A stretch of DNA of 64,000 nt, from assembly GCF_030687715.1 (NCBI RefSeq), contig NZ_CP117445.1, positions 5,790,501 to 5,854,500 of the forward strand. The letters run 5' to 3'. The position numbers and the translations under genes are program-made. This document shows, one piece after another, positions 1 to 10,344 of the stretch. The first letter of the stretch is position 1, and every line of letters begins with the position of its first letter. A model generated the notes under the pieces. It made no database searches. It saw only the letters and a program-made list of their open reading frames with translations, and was not told the DNA's origin. The DNA comes from Pseudomonas sp. FP2196 (GTDB lineage: Bacteria > Pseudomonadota > Gammaproteobacteria > Pseudomonadales > Pseudomonadaceae).

Positions 1-1601
1 TTCGCCGCGAGCAGTTCGCGGGTGGCGTCGGTGCGGCGGATGCCGAGGTCTTCGGGCAAGGCGATCAGGCCTTCGCGGCGCATGCGTTCGGTGTCTTTCG
101 GGTTGTGGCGCAGGCCGATTGCAGTAACCCCGGCAACGGCGGCGATCATCGCCTGGCGCTCTTCCAGAGAACGGGCCTTGTACAGGTAGGCGATGCCTTC
201 TTCGGTGAGCAGGTGGGTGACGTCGTCGCCGTAGATCATGATCGGCGCCAGCGGCATGCCACTTTTCCTCGCCACCTCGACGGCGTCGAGGGTTTCGACG
301 AAGGTCGGTTTGCCGCCCTCTTGGAAGGTCTCGACCATTTGCACCACGAGTTTCTTGCCGCGCTCGAGCATCGGTTGCTGCGAATCGTCGTGGCGCATAT
401 CCAGCCACGCCGGGGTACCGTGACGGCGCCCGCGCGGGTCGTGGCCCATGTTCGGCGCACCGCCGAATCCGGCGAGACGGCCACGGGTGACGGTCGAGGA
501 ATGGCCGTCGCCATCAACCTGCAACGTCGCACCGATAAACAGATCCACCGCGTACTGCCCGGCGAGCTGGCAGAACATCCGGTTGGAACGCAGCGAGCCG
601 TCGCGGCCGGTGAAGAACACGTCCGGGCGCGCGGCGATGTAGTTTTCCATGCCCAGTTCGGTGCCGAAGCAATGCACGCTTTCGACCCAGCCACTTTCAA
701 TCGCCGGGATCAACGTCGGGTGCGGGTTGAGCGTCCAGTTGCGGCAGATCTTGCCTTTGAGGCCGAGGGATTCGCCGTAGGTCGGCAGGATCAGCTCGAT
801 GGCGGCGGTGTTGAAACCAATGCCGTGGTTGAGCGACTGCACGTTGTGTTTTTCGTAGATGCCGCGGATCGCCATCATCGCCATCAACACATGCACAGGC
901 TTGATGTGCCGTGGATCGCGGGTGAACAGCGGTTCGATGTAGAACGGCTTGTCGGCCACCACGACGAAATCGACCCATGAGGCGGGGATGTCCACGCGAG
1001 GCAACTCGCTGACGTCGTCGACCAACTGGTTGACCTGGACGATGACGATGCCGTCGCTGAACGCGGCCGGTTCGATCAGTGCCGGGGTGTCTTCGGTGCT
1101 CGGACCGGTGTAGATGTTGCCGGCGCGGTCGGCCATGAAGCCGGCCGAGAGCACGACGTTGGGGATCAGATCCACCACCAGCCGCGCATAGAGTTCGATG
1201 TAGGTGTGGATGGCGCCGATTTCCAGCAGGCCGTCTTCCAGCAACTGGCTGATGCGCAGGCTCTGGGTGCCGGCGAAGGAGAAATCGAGCTTGCGGGCAA
1301 TGCCGCGTTCGAACAGGTCGAGGTGCTCGGAGCGGCCGACGCTGGGCATGATCATGTGCAGGTCGTGGAGCTTTTCGGGATCGGCTTTAGCGAGAGAGCG
1401 GGAAAGGAAGTCTGCCTGCTTCTGGTTATTGCCCTCCAGCACCACACGGTCGCCTGGATGAATCAGCGCTTCGAGCGCGGCGACGATCTTGTCGGTGGGC
1501 AACACCACACCGTCGGCCAGCCCGCGCACCTTGTCGAGGCGACGCTGCTTCTCGTCACGCCGCCGCGTCCAGCGCGAGTCGGGGGAAATTGTTGTTGTCA
1601 T
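1..1601 (-). CDS. mdcA: Malonate decarboxylase alpha subunit (acetyl-S-ACP:malonate ACP transferase), 3' end outside window
   Basis: Partial gene on the minus strand. It starts at ATG 1601 (MTTTISPDSRW) and runs off the left edge after about 533 codons; the family is near 555 residues, so little is missing. Translation gives stretches I recognise from MdcA, such as KVRGLADGVVLP, FAGTQSLRISQLLEDGLL, SLNHGIGFNTAAIEL and RGRLAGFGGAPNMGHD, in a CoA-transferase-like fold. MdcA moves the acyl carrier protein from acetyl to malonyl thioester, the first step in turning malonate into acetyl-CoA and CO2 in the cytoplasm. The rest of an mdc operon would lie to the left, outside the window. Family assignment is firm; the C-terminus cannot be checked. 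Confidence 0.9.
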   Translation of the reverse strand, partial: MTTTISPDSRWTRRRDEKQRRLDKVRGLADGVVLPTDKIVAALEALIHPGDRVVLEGNNQKQADFLSRSLAKADPEKLHDLHMIMPSVGRSEHLDLFERGIARKLDFSFAGTQSLRISQLLEDGLLEIGAIHTYIELYARLVVDLIPNVVLSAGFMADRAGNIYTGPSTEDTPALIEPAAFSDGIVIVQVNQLVDDVSELPRVDIPASWVDFVVVADKPFYIEPLFTRDPRHIKPVHVLMAMMAIRGIYEKHNVQSLNHGIGFNTAAIELILPTYGESLGLKGKICRNWTLNPHPTLIPAIESGWVESVHCFGTELGMENYIAARPDVFFTGRDGSLRSNRMFCQLAGQYAVDLFIGATLQVDGDGHSSTVTRGRLAGFGGAPNMGHDPRGRRHGTPAWLDMRHDDSQQPMLERGKKLVVQMVETFQEGGKPTFVETLDAVEVARKSGMPLAPIMIYGDDVTHLLTEEGIAYLYKARSLEERQAMIAAVAGVTAIGLRHNPKDTERMRREGLIALPEDLGIRRTDATRELLAA

Positions 1602-1711
1602 GCTCACTCCACGGGGTTCGCTGTCGTGGAGCTAAGGTAGGCGTGTGGGTGGGGGGCATCAATCAAGCGCAGCGGTGAATCATTACGCTCAGGGTAATGG
1701 TCGCTGACCTC

Positions 1712-1801
1712 ATCGCTGGCAAGCCAGCTCCCACAGGGTTTCGTGGGGTTCACAAGATTCAAATACAACTCGGACACTGTGGGAGCTGGCTTGCCAGCGA
1801 T
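1712..1801. repeat. REP inverted pair (REPIN), family with GGCAAGCCAGCTCCCAC core
   Basis: Two 25-base arms face each other: 1712-1736 (starting ATCGCTGGCAAGCCAGCTCC) and its exact reverse complement at 1777-1801. The gap is about 40 bases. It sits upstream of mdcA and just past the chpC stop, which is typical of intergenic REP placement in fluorescent pseudomonads. The same family recurs at 18275-18353. It may act as a transcript-end hairpin for chpC, but this is inferred. Confidence 0.85.
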
Positions 1802-1831
1802 GGGGCCTGTGAACTCACTGAAAGCTCTGGA

Positions 1832-2302
1832 TCAGTGGATAAGTCCTGCATCCACCAACAATTTCTCCAATCCCAACAAATCCGGCACCTTCGCCACCTG
1901 CTCTCCGACCTGCACCGCCGCCTGCTCCAGCGCACACAACGGCACATCGACATAGCTCAACTGACTGTCGAGCTTGTATGAGCGTGGAATCCCCTGCACC
2001 AGCAGCGCAATGAACTTCAGCTGCGGCAAGCCACCCAGCGCATTGAGAATCACGATCCGCGCTCGCTCGCCAATCACCACTTTCTGCCCGCACGCCGATT
2101 CGAAGCTCAGCAACGGAATCTGTCGCTCGCGCCACATGACGCGCCCCAGATACCACGGCGGTGTATCCAGATCGAAAGCGCTGGCCTGATAGTCGATCAG
2201 CTCGGCCACCGCCACGTTGGGCAGGATCAGGTTGCGATCCGCCAGCGGCAGTAGCAGGCCAGTGAGTTGGCTGGTGCGCGCGTTGTGGCGGCGCTCATGC
2301 AT
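1832..2302 (-). CDS. chpC: CheW-like chemotaxis adaptor protein ChpC
   Basis: A 156-residue CheW-domain protein. The chosen start is ATG 2302 (MHERRHNARTSQLTG); an upstream in-frame start would lie deeper inside chpA. The start overlaps the chpA stop by 8 bases (ATGCATGA), so the two are translationally coupled. CheW features are visible in order: LLLPLADRNLILPNVAVAELI, WYLGRVMWRERQIPLLSFE and the C-terminal FIALLVQGIPRSYKL. In the P. aeruginosa Pil-Chp system, ChpC is a second CheW-like coupling protein linking receptors to the ChpA kinase. It is the last gene of this operon; in P. aeruginosa chpB lies between chpA and chpC, and here it is absent. Confidence 0.85.
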   Translation of the reverse strand: MHERRHNARTSQLTGLLLPLADRNLILPNVAVAELIDYQASAFDLDTPPWYLGRVMWRERQIPLLSFESACGQKVVIGERARIVILNALGGLPQLKFIALLVQGIPRSYKLDSQLSYVDVPLCALEQAAVQVGEQVAKVPDLLGLEKLLVDAGLIH

Positions 2303-5300
2303 GTTTCTTGCTCCAGAGGGCAATGCTTTCGAGCAGTACCGATTCCTGATACGGCTTGCCGAGGTAATCGTTCACGCCGATGGCCATGGCGCGGTCGCGG
2401 TGTTTTTGCCCGGTGCGCGAGGTGATCATGATGATCGGCAGGTGTTGCAGGCGTTCGTCGTTGCGCACTTGGGTGGCGACTTCGAAGCCGTCCATGCGCG
2501 GCATTTCGATGTCGAGCAGCATCAGGTCGGGCATGTGTTCTTCCAGCAGCAGCATGGCGTCGACACCGTCCTTGGCGGTCAGCACGTTCATGCCGTGGCG
2601 TTCGAGTAAACGGCTGGTGACCTTGCGCACGGTGACCGAGTCATCGACCACCATCACCAGCAGTGGTTTCTGCGGTTCGCTGTCGATGTCCGGCTGAATC
2701 GGATGCTGGGCAACCCGCGCCTGCATCGCGCGGATCGGCGCCAGCAGATCCAGAATCAGCACCACCCGGCCATCGCCGAGAATCGTCGCGCCGGACACGC
2801 CCTGTACCGCCGCGAATTGCGCGCCGAGGCTTTTGACCACGATCTCGCGCGTCCCGGCCATGGTGTCGACCTGCACCGCGATGCGCCGGTCGTTGTACTG
2901 CACCAACAGCACCGGCAACGGCAGGCTCTGGCCCAGCAGTTTTGGCCGCGATGAGGTTTTCAACAGTTCGCCCAGATAGCACAACTCATAACGTTGGCCG
3001 CCGTATTGATAGCTCGGCGGATCGAGACGGAAATGCCCATCCAGATCATTCGGCAGCACGCGCACGATGCCGTCGATGGTGTTCAGCGGAATCGCGTATT
3101 GGTCCTCACCACACTGCACCATCAACGCACGGTTGACCGACACGGTGAACGGCAGGCGAATGCGGAAATGCACGCCCTGCCCCGGTACCGAGTCGATGCT
3201 CATGCTGCCGCCCAACTGGCGGACTTCTTCATGCACCACGTCCATGCCGACGCCACGCCCGGAAATCTGGGTGATTTTTTCGGCGGTGGAAAACCCCGGC
3301 TGGAGGATGAACTGCAACACATCGCGGTCGCTGATTTCGGCGTCCGGCGCCAGCAAGCCACGTTTGATTGCCTTGTTCCGCACCGCTTCCAGCGGCACAC
3401 CGGCGCCGTCGTCGCGGATGTCGAAAACGATGTCGCCGCCCTCGCGGGACAGGTCCAGCGTGATCGTGCCCTGCGCCGGTTTGCCCGCAGCCAGACGCAC
3501 TTCAGCAGCCTCCAGGCCATGGTCGACGGCGTTGCGCAGCATGTGTTCCAGCGGTGCCGCCATGCGCTCCAGCACGTTACGATCCATTTCGCCCTCAGCG
3601 TTGCCGATGACGAAGGCGACGTCTTTGTTCAACTCTTCGGCGACCTGACGGACGATACGTTTGAGGCGCGGCAACATCCGTTCGAACGGCACCATGCGCG
3701 AGCGCATCAAGCCTTCCTGCAATTCAGTGTTGATCCGCCCTTGTTGTTGCAGCAGGTTCTCGGCGTCGTGGTTGCGGCGGTCGAGGGTTTCCTTGAGGTC
3801 GAGCAGGTCGGAGGCGGATTCGAACAGCGCCCGCGACAGTTGCTGCAACTGCGAATGGCGGTCCATTTCCAGCGGATCGAATTCCTCGTAGCCGAGACGT
3901 TCGCCATCGACTTGCTGGCGGCTGAGGATGCGCCCCTGGGTTTCCGTATCGAGGCGGCGCAACTGATCACGCATGCGCTCGATGGTGGTTTCCATCTCGT
4001 TCAGCGCGACTTGCGCGTCGTTGACTTGCTGTTCGATGCGGCCACGGAAGATCGAGGTTTCGCCGGCCAGATTGACCAGTTCGTCGAGCAGTTCGGCGGA
4101 GACCTTGACCATGTCCGCGCCGGCCTCGGCGGCCGCAGGCGCGGTTTCGGTCTTAACCGGCAGAGGCAACAACGGTGGCGCTTCAGGCGTCACGGGATGG
4201 CTGAAGTTCTGGATCGCATTGATCAGCCGATCCGCTGGCGGACACGGTTGCCCGGCGCGCACGCCATCGAGCATTTGCGCCAGTCGGTCATGGCCGCGCT
4301 GCACCAGCGCGAACAATTCGCCAGACGCTTGCAGCGAGCCGGCGGAGAGACTTTCGTAAAGGTATTCCAACTCATGGGCGAGGTCGCCGATCGGGCCGAT
4401 CTCGACCATCCGCGCGCCGCCCTTGAGGGTGTGCAGATCGCGCAGCAGGGTTTCCACTTCCTGCCGATTGCCCGGTTCGGCCTGCCAGCGCAGCAGCGCG
4501 GCGCCGGAGTTCTCGATGATGTCGAAACCTTCTTCGAGGAAAATCTCCAGCAATTCGGGATCGTGCCCGACGCCTTCATGATCAACTGGCGGTTGCGCCG
4601 TTTCAGTGCTGCCAGACGCGCCCTGACGGAACTGCCGGATTGCCTCGATCAGCTCATGCGCCGGGTTCAACGGCTGATGGTTCTGCAGCTGTTCAAGCAA
4701 CAGCGCCAAACGGTCATGGCTCTTGTGCAGCAAGCAACCAAGCGCTTCGCTGTAGCTATAGCGCCGATCCGCCAGACCTTCGTAGAGACTTTCCAGTTCT
4801 TGGGCCAGATCCCCAATGGCCTCGACTTCGGCCATTCGCGCGCCCCCCTTGAGGGTGTGCAAATCCCGCTGTAACGACGACAGCGGCGCGACATTGTTCG
4901 CGTCGCTCAGCCAACGCTGCAAGGCTTGCCCGGCGCTGTCGAGAATATCCACCGCCTCTTCGAGAAAGATCTCGACGATCTCGTCGTCGGGCTCTGAAGT
5001 GACGGCCTTCTGTGAAAGCTCAGCGGTTGCAGCACCCAATTCGCGGATGCTCAAGGTGCGGCTACCGTCGCTGCGAATGAGGCCCATCGACGACGGATCG
5101 AGACTCTCGTCAAGCAGGTCATGCAACGCCCGAATCCGCGCAGGCTGCGGCGTGACTTCCTGGCCGGCGGCCAGTTCGTCGAGCATGTTGATCAGCGCTT
5201 CGTGGGCGTGCTGCGCTTCCTGGAAAAACCGGTCGCTGACCGCAAGACTGCTTTCTTCCACGGCGCCATAGAGATCGAGCAAGGCTTCGCACAGAACATC

Positions 5301-8207
5301 CACCGGCAGCAGATCCGCCAAGTGCGCGCCTTCGCCAAGGGTGGTCAGTTCATCCAATAGCGCGCTGAGTTCCTGGCGTTCGCCGGGATGCTGCTGCCAG
5401 CGCTGCAAAAGGTTTTCCGCATCGAGCAGGATGTCCATGCCCTGGGCAAGGAAGTTATTGAGCAGTTGCGGATCGCGCTTGACGCGCAGGCCGCTGCTCG
5501 GCGTATTGAGGATCGATTCCAGTCGCTCGGCGAGCAACTCGCCCGTGCGTTTGATCAGCGACTGCGCGCCGACGATCGGCGCCAGCGGATCGTGCTTGAG
5601 TTGGCGCAAACCAACGCGGAACAGGCCCTCGGCTTCGAGCAGCAATTCCACTTCATCGAGATCCAGCGGCAATTGGTGGGCCTTGAACTCGCGGGCCAAT
5701 TGATCGAGCGATGCGGCCAGCTCGGCAATCGGCAACACACCGGCCATCGACGCGCTGCCCTTGAGGGTGTGCAAGGCGCGCTGCAACTCATCGCTGGCCG
5801 GCAGCGGCACATGCTCGGCGGCTTGATCGAGGAAGCGGTTGAGGCTGGCGAGATGGGTTTCGGCTTCGTTGCGGAAGATTTCCAGCAACAGCGGATCAAG
5901 CGCCGCGACATCTTCCACATCTTCGGCCGCCAATGGTTGGTCGCCCTTGGCCAAGGCGTGGGCGCGAGCGGCGAGTTGATCGACATCGCTGCGCTGACGC
6001 TGGCTGTTGGTGGCGAATTCGCTGACCAGTTCCGGCAGCAGCAACACCGTGTCGGTGAGTAGTTGCGGCACCACGGAGCCGGGTTCGACGCTTTGTTCCA
6101 GCACGCGATTGAGCAGGTTCTCCACCGCCCAGGCCAGTTCACCGAGGATCAGCGCGCGCACCATGCGCCCGCTGCCCTTCAAGGTGTGGAAGGCACGGCG
6201 CAGTTCGGTCAGTGCGCCGCGATCCTGTGGATTGGCCGTCCAGCGCGGCAGGTATTCGTGGAGAACCTCAAGTACCTCATCGGTCTCTTCGAGGAACACT
6301 TCGCGCAGTTCATCGTCCACCGGCTCTTCATCGGGCGGCGGCGGCACCAGGCTGCCGGGCGTGACCACCGCGGGCGGGTTGATCGCCGAGACCGGGCTGG
6401 CCAACACATCGGCCAGCGACTGGACGATTTGCGGGTCGTCGAGCGCCTGCAGGTCTTGCATCACCCGCGCTTCGTTGGGGCTGAGCACGTCGTCAAGCAC
6501 CGGCACATGTGGCTCGCCGGGCTGTTCGCTGGGAAAGAAGCCAAGACTGGCGAGGCTCTTCTGCGCAACGTCCAGCAGTTGTTCGCTGGGCGCCTGCGGA
6601 TCATCGCTCAAGCGTTCAAGGTAATACTCAAGACTGGTGATCACGTCGGCGAGGTTGTCCAGTTGCTGCCAGCCCGGTTCGTGCGGGTCGAGCAGCAAGT
6701 GTTCGCGGATGAACCCGTTGCAGGCCTCGACCAGATTCGCCGCACGACTCAGCGCAATCATCGCCAGCGCACCGCGTACCTGAGTCAGCAGCGCCGGCAA
6801 CGGTTGCAGTAGCTGGCGATCCCAATCGGCGTCGATGTAGTCGACGATCATGTCCTTGGCCTGTTGCAGGCAGATGCGCGCTTCCTTGATGACGATCTGG
6901 TGGATCTGCGTCAGGTCGGTGGTCGGCAGGCGCGAGTCTTCGGGGCTTTCTGGCTCGACGGTGCCGACCATCCCCGCGAGTGTCGCTTCGACGTAGAGCA
7001 AGGCGCCGGCGACGTCCATCAGGATCGCGTCGTTGGGTTCGCGCTGGCCTTGGGCGATGCTCAGAACCACCGCCAGTTGATCGATGATGACCTTGCGAGG
7101 CTGGCCGAAACCGAGCACCGCGAGGGTGTCGGCGATCTGCCGCAACGGCGCCAGCAGGCTTTCCAGGTCCGACGTATGTTGGCGGTCGCTGCGCACGAAC
7201 AGGTCGAGGCGTTCCTTGACCCGCACCAGCTCTTCGCACAATGCCGCCAGCACCGAGCGCATCGCATCGCGGTCGGGGCCGGCCAGGCGCGCGCGTTCTT
7301 CGTCGACCATCGCGCTGTCGGGTAAGGCGTCGTCCAGGGAGTAGCGATCTTTCATGGTCAGCATCTGCCTGGTGGGATGTTCGGCTTTGGCAATATAGAA
7401 CAACAGGCTTTTCAGAAGCTCCGGCGGGGGCGGCTGATTGAGGCCGGCCATGCCTTGTTCGAGCAAGCGTTTGAGTTCCTTGTCGGCATCCTTGAGCAGG
7501 CTGCGCAAGGCCGGGCTGTTGGCGATCACGCCTTCGCGCATGCCTTCGACCAAGGCGGATGCGACCTGCCACAACGGACTTAACGGGGCGTCACCGCTCA
7601 GCGCTTCGAGGCGGGTGAAGACTTTCGCCAGATAAGCCAGGTGCGTCTGGTCATCCTGCTCACGCAGCAAACCGACCAGCGCCATTTGCAGCATCTGGCG
7701 CAACTTGCGCAGCACATTCGGCAGCTCTGCCGGCTCCAGTAGCGCCAGCGTTTCCTCGCCAAGCGGCGGCAGTTCGGGCAGCTGTGGGCTGAACAGACTG
7801 GTTTCCGACAGCAGGCTTTCGCCGCGAGCACTGCGCAAATCGTTGAGCAGCGGCAGCACCACCAGTGGCAAATCACGGCGGGCGCTCTGCACGCGATCGA
7901 GGTAAATCGGCAACTGTCCAAGGGCTTGCAGCAGCAAGTGCAGGGCTTCGTCGCGATGGCTGACGCGACCCTGCTGCAAGGCTTCGACCAGATGTTCCAT
8001 CTCTTCGGCCAGTAATGCCGCACCGTAGAACTCGACCATCTGCAGGCTGCCGTGAACCTGATGGATATACGCCAGGCACTGGTCCAGCCCGCCGGATGTG
8101 TGCGGATCATCGAGCACGGCTTCAATCGCCTGATGCGCCAGTTTCAGCGTTTCGGCAATTTCGCCTTTGACCCACTCGAGGGCCACGTAGTCGTGGCGAT
8201 CACCCAT
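2295..8207 (-). CDS. chpA: Pil-Chp hybrid chemotaxis histidine kinase ChpA
   Basis: A giant CheA-type kinase of 1970 residues. ATG 8207 (MGDRHDYVALEW) is preferred over an upstream GTG at 8222 because GGAG lies at the right distance and it leaves 11 bases after pilJ. Phosphotransfer modules come first: an N-terminal one near residue 48 (HQVHGS) and four canonical HTLKG sites near residues 672, 811, 1115 and 1256, with degenerate modules between. Then come dimerisation and ATPase domains (N-box HMLRNAVDHGLE near 1555, DDGAGV, GRGVGMDVV), a CheW-like domain from about 1690, and a receiver domain from about 1848 with the phosphoacceptor in LLLDIEMPRMDG. It takes signals from PilJ and phosphorylates PilG and PilH to control pilus extension and retraction. 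It is about 500 residues shorter than I recall for P. aeruginosa ChpA. Confidence 0.92.
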   Translation of the reverse strand: MGDRHDYVALEWVKGEIAETLKLAHQAIEAVLDDPHTSGGLDQCLAYIHQVHGSLQMVEFYGAALLAEEMEHLVEALQQGRVSHRDEALHLLLQALGQLPIYLDRVQSARRDLPLVVLPLLNDLRSARGESLLSETSLFSPQLPELPPLGEETLALLEPAELPNVLRKLRQMLQMALVGLLREQDDQTHLAYLAKVFTRLEALSGDAPLSPLWQVASALVEGMREGVIANSPALRSLLKDADKELKRLLEQGMAGLNQPPPPELLKSLLFYIAKAEHPTRQMLTMKDRYSLDDALPDSAMVDEERARLAGPDRDAMRSVLAALCEELVRVKERLDLFVRSDRQHTSDLESLLAPLRQIADTLAVLGFGQPRKVIIDQLAVVLSIAQGQREPNDAILMDVAGALLYVEATLAGMVGTVEPESPEDSRLPTTDLTQIHQIVIKEARICLQQAKDMIVDYIDADWDRQLLQPLPALLTQVRGALAMIALSRAANLVEACNGFIREHLLLDPHEPGWQQLDNLADVITSLEYYLERLSDDPQAPSEQLLDVAQKSLASLGFFPSEQPGEPHVPVLDDVLSPNEARVMQDLQALDDPQIVQSLADVLASPVSAINPPAVVTPGSLVPPPPDEEPVDDELREVFLEETDEVLEVLHEYLPRWTANPQDRGALTELRRAFHTLKGSGRMVRALILGELAWAVENLLNRVLEQSVEPGSVVPQLLTDTVLLLPELVSEFATNSQRQRSDVDQLAARAHALAKGDQPLAAEDVEDVAALDPLLLEIFRNEAETHLASLNRFLDQAAEHVPLPASDELQRALHTLKGSASMAGVLPIAELAASLDQLAREFKAHQLPLDLDEVELLLEAEGLFRVGLRQLKHDPLAPIVGAQSLIKRTGELLAERLESILNTPSSGLRVKRDPQLLNNFLAQGMDILLDAENLLQRWQQHPGERQELSALLDELTTLGEGAHLADLLPVDVLCEALLDLYGAVEESSLAVSDRFFQEAQHAHEALINMLDELAAGQEVTPQPARIRALHDLLDESLDPSSMGLIRSDGSRTLSIRELGAATAELSQKAVTSEPDDEIVEIFLEEAVDILDSAGQALQRWLSDANNVAPLSSLQRDLHTLKGGARMAEVEAIGDLAQELESLYEGLADRRYSYSEALGCLLHKSHDRLALLLEQLQNHQPLNPAHELIEAIRQFRQGASGSTETAQPPVDHEGVGHDPELLEIFLEEGFDIIENSGAALLRWQAEPGNRQEVETLLRDLHTLKGGARMVEIGPIGDLAHELEYLYESLSAGSLQASGELFALVQRGHDRLAQMLDGVRAGQPCPPADRLINAIQNFSHPVTPEAPPLLPLPVKTETAPAAAEAGADMVKVSAELLDELVNLAGETSIFRGRIEQQVNDAQVALNEMETTIERMRDQLRRLDTETQGRILSRQQVDGERLGYEEFDPLEMDRHSQLQQLSRALFESASDLLDLKETLDRRNHDAENLLQQQGRINTELQEGLMRSRMVPFERMLPRLKRIVRQVAEELNKDVAFVIGNAEGEMDRNVLERMAAPLEHMLRNAVDHGLEAAEVRLAAGKPAQGTITLDLSREGGDIVFDIRDDGAGVPLEAVRNKAIKRGLLAPDAEISDRDVLQFILQPGFSTAEKITQISGRGVGMDVVHEEVRQLGGSMSIDSVPGQGVHFRIRLPFTVSVNRALMVQCGEDQYAIPLNTIDGIVRVLPNDLDGHFRLDPPSYQYGGQRYELCYLGELLKTSSRPKLLGQSLPLPVLLVQYNDRRIAVQVDTMAGTREIVVKSLGAQFAAVQGVSGATILGDGRVVLILDLLAPIRAMQARVAQHPIQPDIDSEPQKPLLVMVVDDSVTVRKVTSRLLERHGMNVLTAKDGVDAMLLLEEHMPDLMLLDIEMPRMDGFEVATQVRNDERLQHLPIIMITSRTGQKHRDRAMAIGVNDYLGKPYQESVLLESIALWSKKHA

Positions 8208-8218
8208 AACCGCTCCAA

Positions 8219-10279
8219 TCACACTTTATCCGTCGCCGACGCGGACGCCGCCGGCAAGGTGAAACCTGACACCGAACGACGCAACTGACTGGCCATTTTC
8301 GTCAGGTTGCCGATGCTCTCGGCGGTGGCCGTGGAGCCCGACGACGTTTGCGTGGTGATCTGCTGGATCACGTTCATCGTCAGCGAGATCTGCCCGGCCG
8401 ACGTCGTCTGCTGCTGCGCCGCGTTGGAGATGCTCTGAATCAGCGCCGCAAGGGTCTTCGATACACCTTCGATTTCTTCCAGGGCCACTCCGGCATCCTG
8501 CGCCAGCCGCGCGCCGCGCACCACTTCGGTGGTGGTCTGCTCCATGGAGATCACCGCTTCGTTGGTGTCGGTCTGGATCGCCCGCACCAGCGTTTCGATC
8601 TGCCGGGTGGCGGCGGACGAGCGCTCGGCCAGCCGTTGTACTTCGTCGGCGACCACGGCAAAACCGCGCCCGGCATCGCCGGCCATCGACGCCTGAATCG
8701 CGGCGTTGAGGGCGAGGATGTTGGTCTGGTCGGCAATGTCGTCGATCAGGCTGACGATATCGCCGATTTCCTGAGACGACTCGCCGAGACGCTTGATGCG
8801 TTTGGCAGTGTCTTGAATCTGTTCGCGAATGTTGTCCATGCCGTGGATGGTGTTGTGCACCACCTCGTTGCCTTTGTTGGCGATTTCCACGGAACGCTCC
8901 GCTACCGCCGACGACTCGGCAGCGTTGGCCGAGACCTGATCGATGGACTGGGCCATGTCGTTGATCGCGGTCGAGGCTTCGGAAATCTGCTGGGCCTGAT
9001 GCTCCGAGGCTTGGGCCAGGTGCATGGCGGTGGCCTGGGTTTCCTGCACGGCCGCCGCGACCTGGCCGGCGGTGAGGTTGATGGTCGCCACCAGATCGCG
9101 CAATTGATCGACGGAATAGTTGATCGAGTCGGCGATGGTGCCAGTGAAGTCTTCAGTCACCGAGGCGGTCACGGTGAGGTCGCCGTCGGCCAGATCCTCG
9201 ATTTCATCGAGCAGGCGCATGATCGCGTTCTGGTTGCGCTCGTTCTTTTCCGCCGTTTCGCGCAGCTGTCGATTGGTCTCACGCACCATCACCAGACCGA
9301 TCAGGATGATAGAGGCCAGCGCCAGCAAGCCGAGCACATAGCCGCCAATGGTGTCGGTGTTACGGCCACCCGCGAGGTTTTCGAAACGGTTGGCCAGGTG
9401 CGAGGCTTCGTCGAGCAGGGTTTGCGAGAGGTTGAAGATGTTGCTGGCCGACTCGCGAACCTTGAACAGCTCCGGCGAGGTTTCGAGGATTTCATCGACA
9501 GAGCCGGAAACGAACTGGAACAGCTCGGAAATCTCACTCAGGCGCGCGCGGGCATCACGGTCTTCGACCTGACTGATCCTCAATGCCGGATTGCCCTGAA
9601 GCATGCCGTTGAGCACCTGGCCGAAACGCGTGGCATCGCGGCCAAACGCATCGGCGGCCTGCTGCGAATTCTCATCGCCGGCCAGCACAGTGTTCACCGC
9701 GCCGAGGATGCGTTCGGCCAGCAACGATTGACGCTGGGCCATCGCCACTTGCGCCGCCGGAGCGCCACGCTGGAGGAGGATCTCGACGACTTTTTCGTAT
9801 TCGATCTGCAACTGTGGCACGGTTTCGGCCAGGGTCGCGGCGACCTGATGCAGCGACAGCACGGTCTGTTCGCTGGAGAGAATGGCATCGGTGTTTTTAA
9901 GCAAGCGTTCCCAGTCGAGCTGCACGGCGCGCATTTCCGGGCGCACGGTGGACGGCGCCGGGGGCAGGCCGGTGGTCGGATCGCCCTTCTTCAGGTAACC
10001 CCAGCGCTGGGCGAAATCGTTGCGCGCATCGCTGAGCAACTTGAACGCGGCAGCCTTGCCGGCAGCAGCTTCGGTGGCGTTTTTTGCGATACGTTGCGAC
10101 AGCACGCGCAGCTCACCGGCGTGGCCGATGTACTGTTTGTCGTAGTTCGCCTGGGTATTGAGGTAAGCGAAGTTGGCGAACAGCAGCATGATGAACACGA
10201 TCAGTGCGATGAACAGCACGATGATCTGCGAGCGACTGCGCGATCCTTCCGCCGGCTTGCCTGTTTTTGCTTTTGTCAT
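8219..10279 (-). CDS. pilJ: Type IV pilus methyl-accepting chemoreceptor PilJ
   Basis: 686 residues, near the usual 682. A basic N-terminus is followed by a membrane segment at about residues 19-40, a periplasmic region with two PilJ-type sensory helical repeats, a second membrane segment near residue 310 ([19 protein letters not shown]), a HAMP-like stretch and a long cytoplasmic signalling coiled coil. The hairpin tip ([20 protein letters not shown]) is the conserved kinase-contact region. PilJ senses surface-related cues and controls ChpA through PilI and ChpC. ATG 10279 is the only sensible start. A 260-base gap with a REP pair separates it from pilI upstream, and chpA follows directly with no methyltransferase gene (pilK) in between. 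Confidence 0.93.
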   Translation of the reverse strand: MTKAKTGKPAEGSRSRSQIIVLFIALIVFIMLLFANFAYLNTQANYDKQYIGHAGELRVLSQRIAKNATEAAAGKAAAFKLLSDARNDFAQRWGYLKKGDPTTGLPPAPSTVRPEMRAVQLDWERLLKNTDAILSSEQTVLSLHQVAATLAETVPQLQIEYEKVVEILLQRGAPAAQVAMAQRQSLLAERILGAVNTVLAGDENSQQAADAFGRDATRFGQVLNGMLQGNPALRISQVEDRDARARLSEISELFQFVSGSVDEILETSPELFKVRESASNIFNLSQTLLDEASHLANRFENLAGGRNTDTIGGYVLGLLALASIILIGLVMVRETNRQLRETAEKNERNQNAIMRLLDEIEDLADGDLTVTASVTEDFTGTIADSINYSVDQLRDLVATINLTAGQVAAAVQETQATAMHLAQASEHQAQQISEASTAINDMAQSIDQVSANAAESSAVAERSVEIANKGNEVVHNTIHGMDNIREQIQDTAKRIKRLGESSQEIGDIVSLIDDIADQTNILALNAAIQASMAGDAGRGFAVVADEVQRLAERSSAATRQIETLVRAIQTDTNEAVISMEQTTTEVVRGARLAQDAGVALEEIEGVSKTLAALIQSISNAAQQQTTSAGQISLTMNVIQQITTQTSSGSTATAESIGNLTKMASQLRRSVSGFTLPAASASATDKV

Positions 10280-10344
10280 CGGTCCTCGCCTGTTTGAAGC
10301 TCACCGAAGAACCTGTGGGAGCCAGTCTTGGGATAAAGGAGTTT

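Noticed and set aside
2994..4874. 626-codon open frame on the plus strand opposite chpA
   Set aside because: It lies wholly antisense to the conserved kinase region of chpA. Its protein is rich in Gln, His, Arg and Ala without domains, which is the usual result of reading GC-rich coding DNA on the opposite strand.
8348..10297. 649-codon open frame on the plus strand opposite pilJ
   Set aside because: Shadow of the pilJ coiled-coil region; Gly/Arg/His-rich with no family signature.
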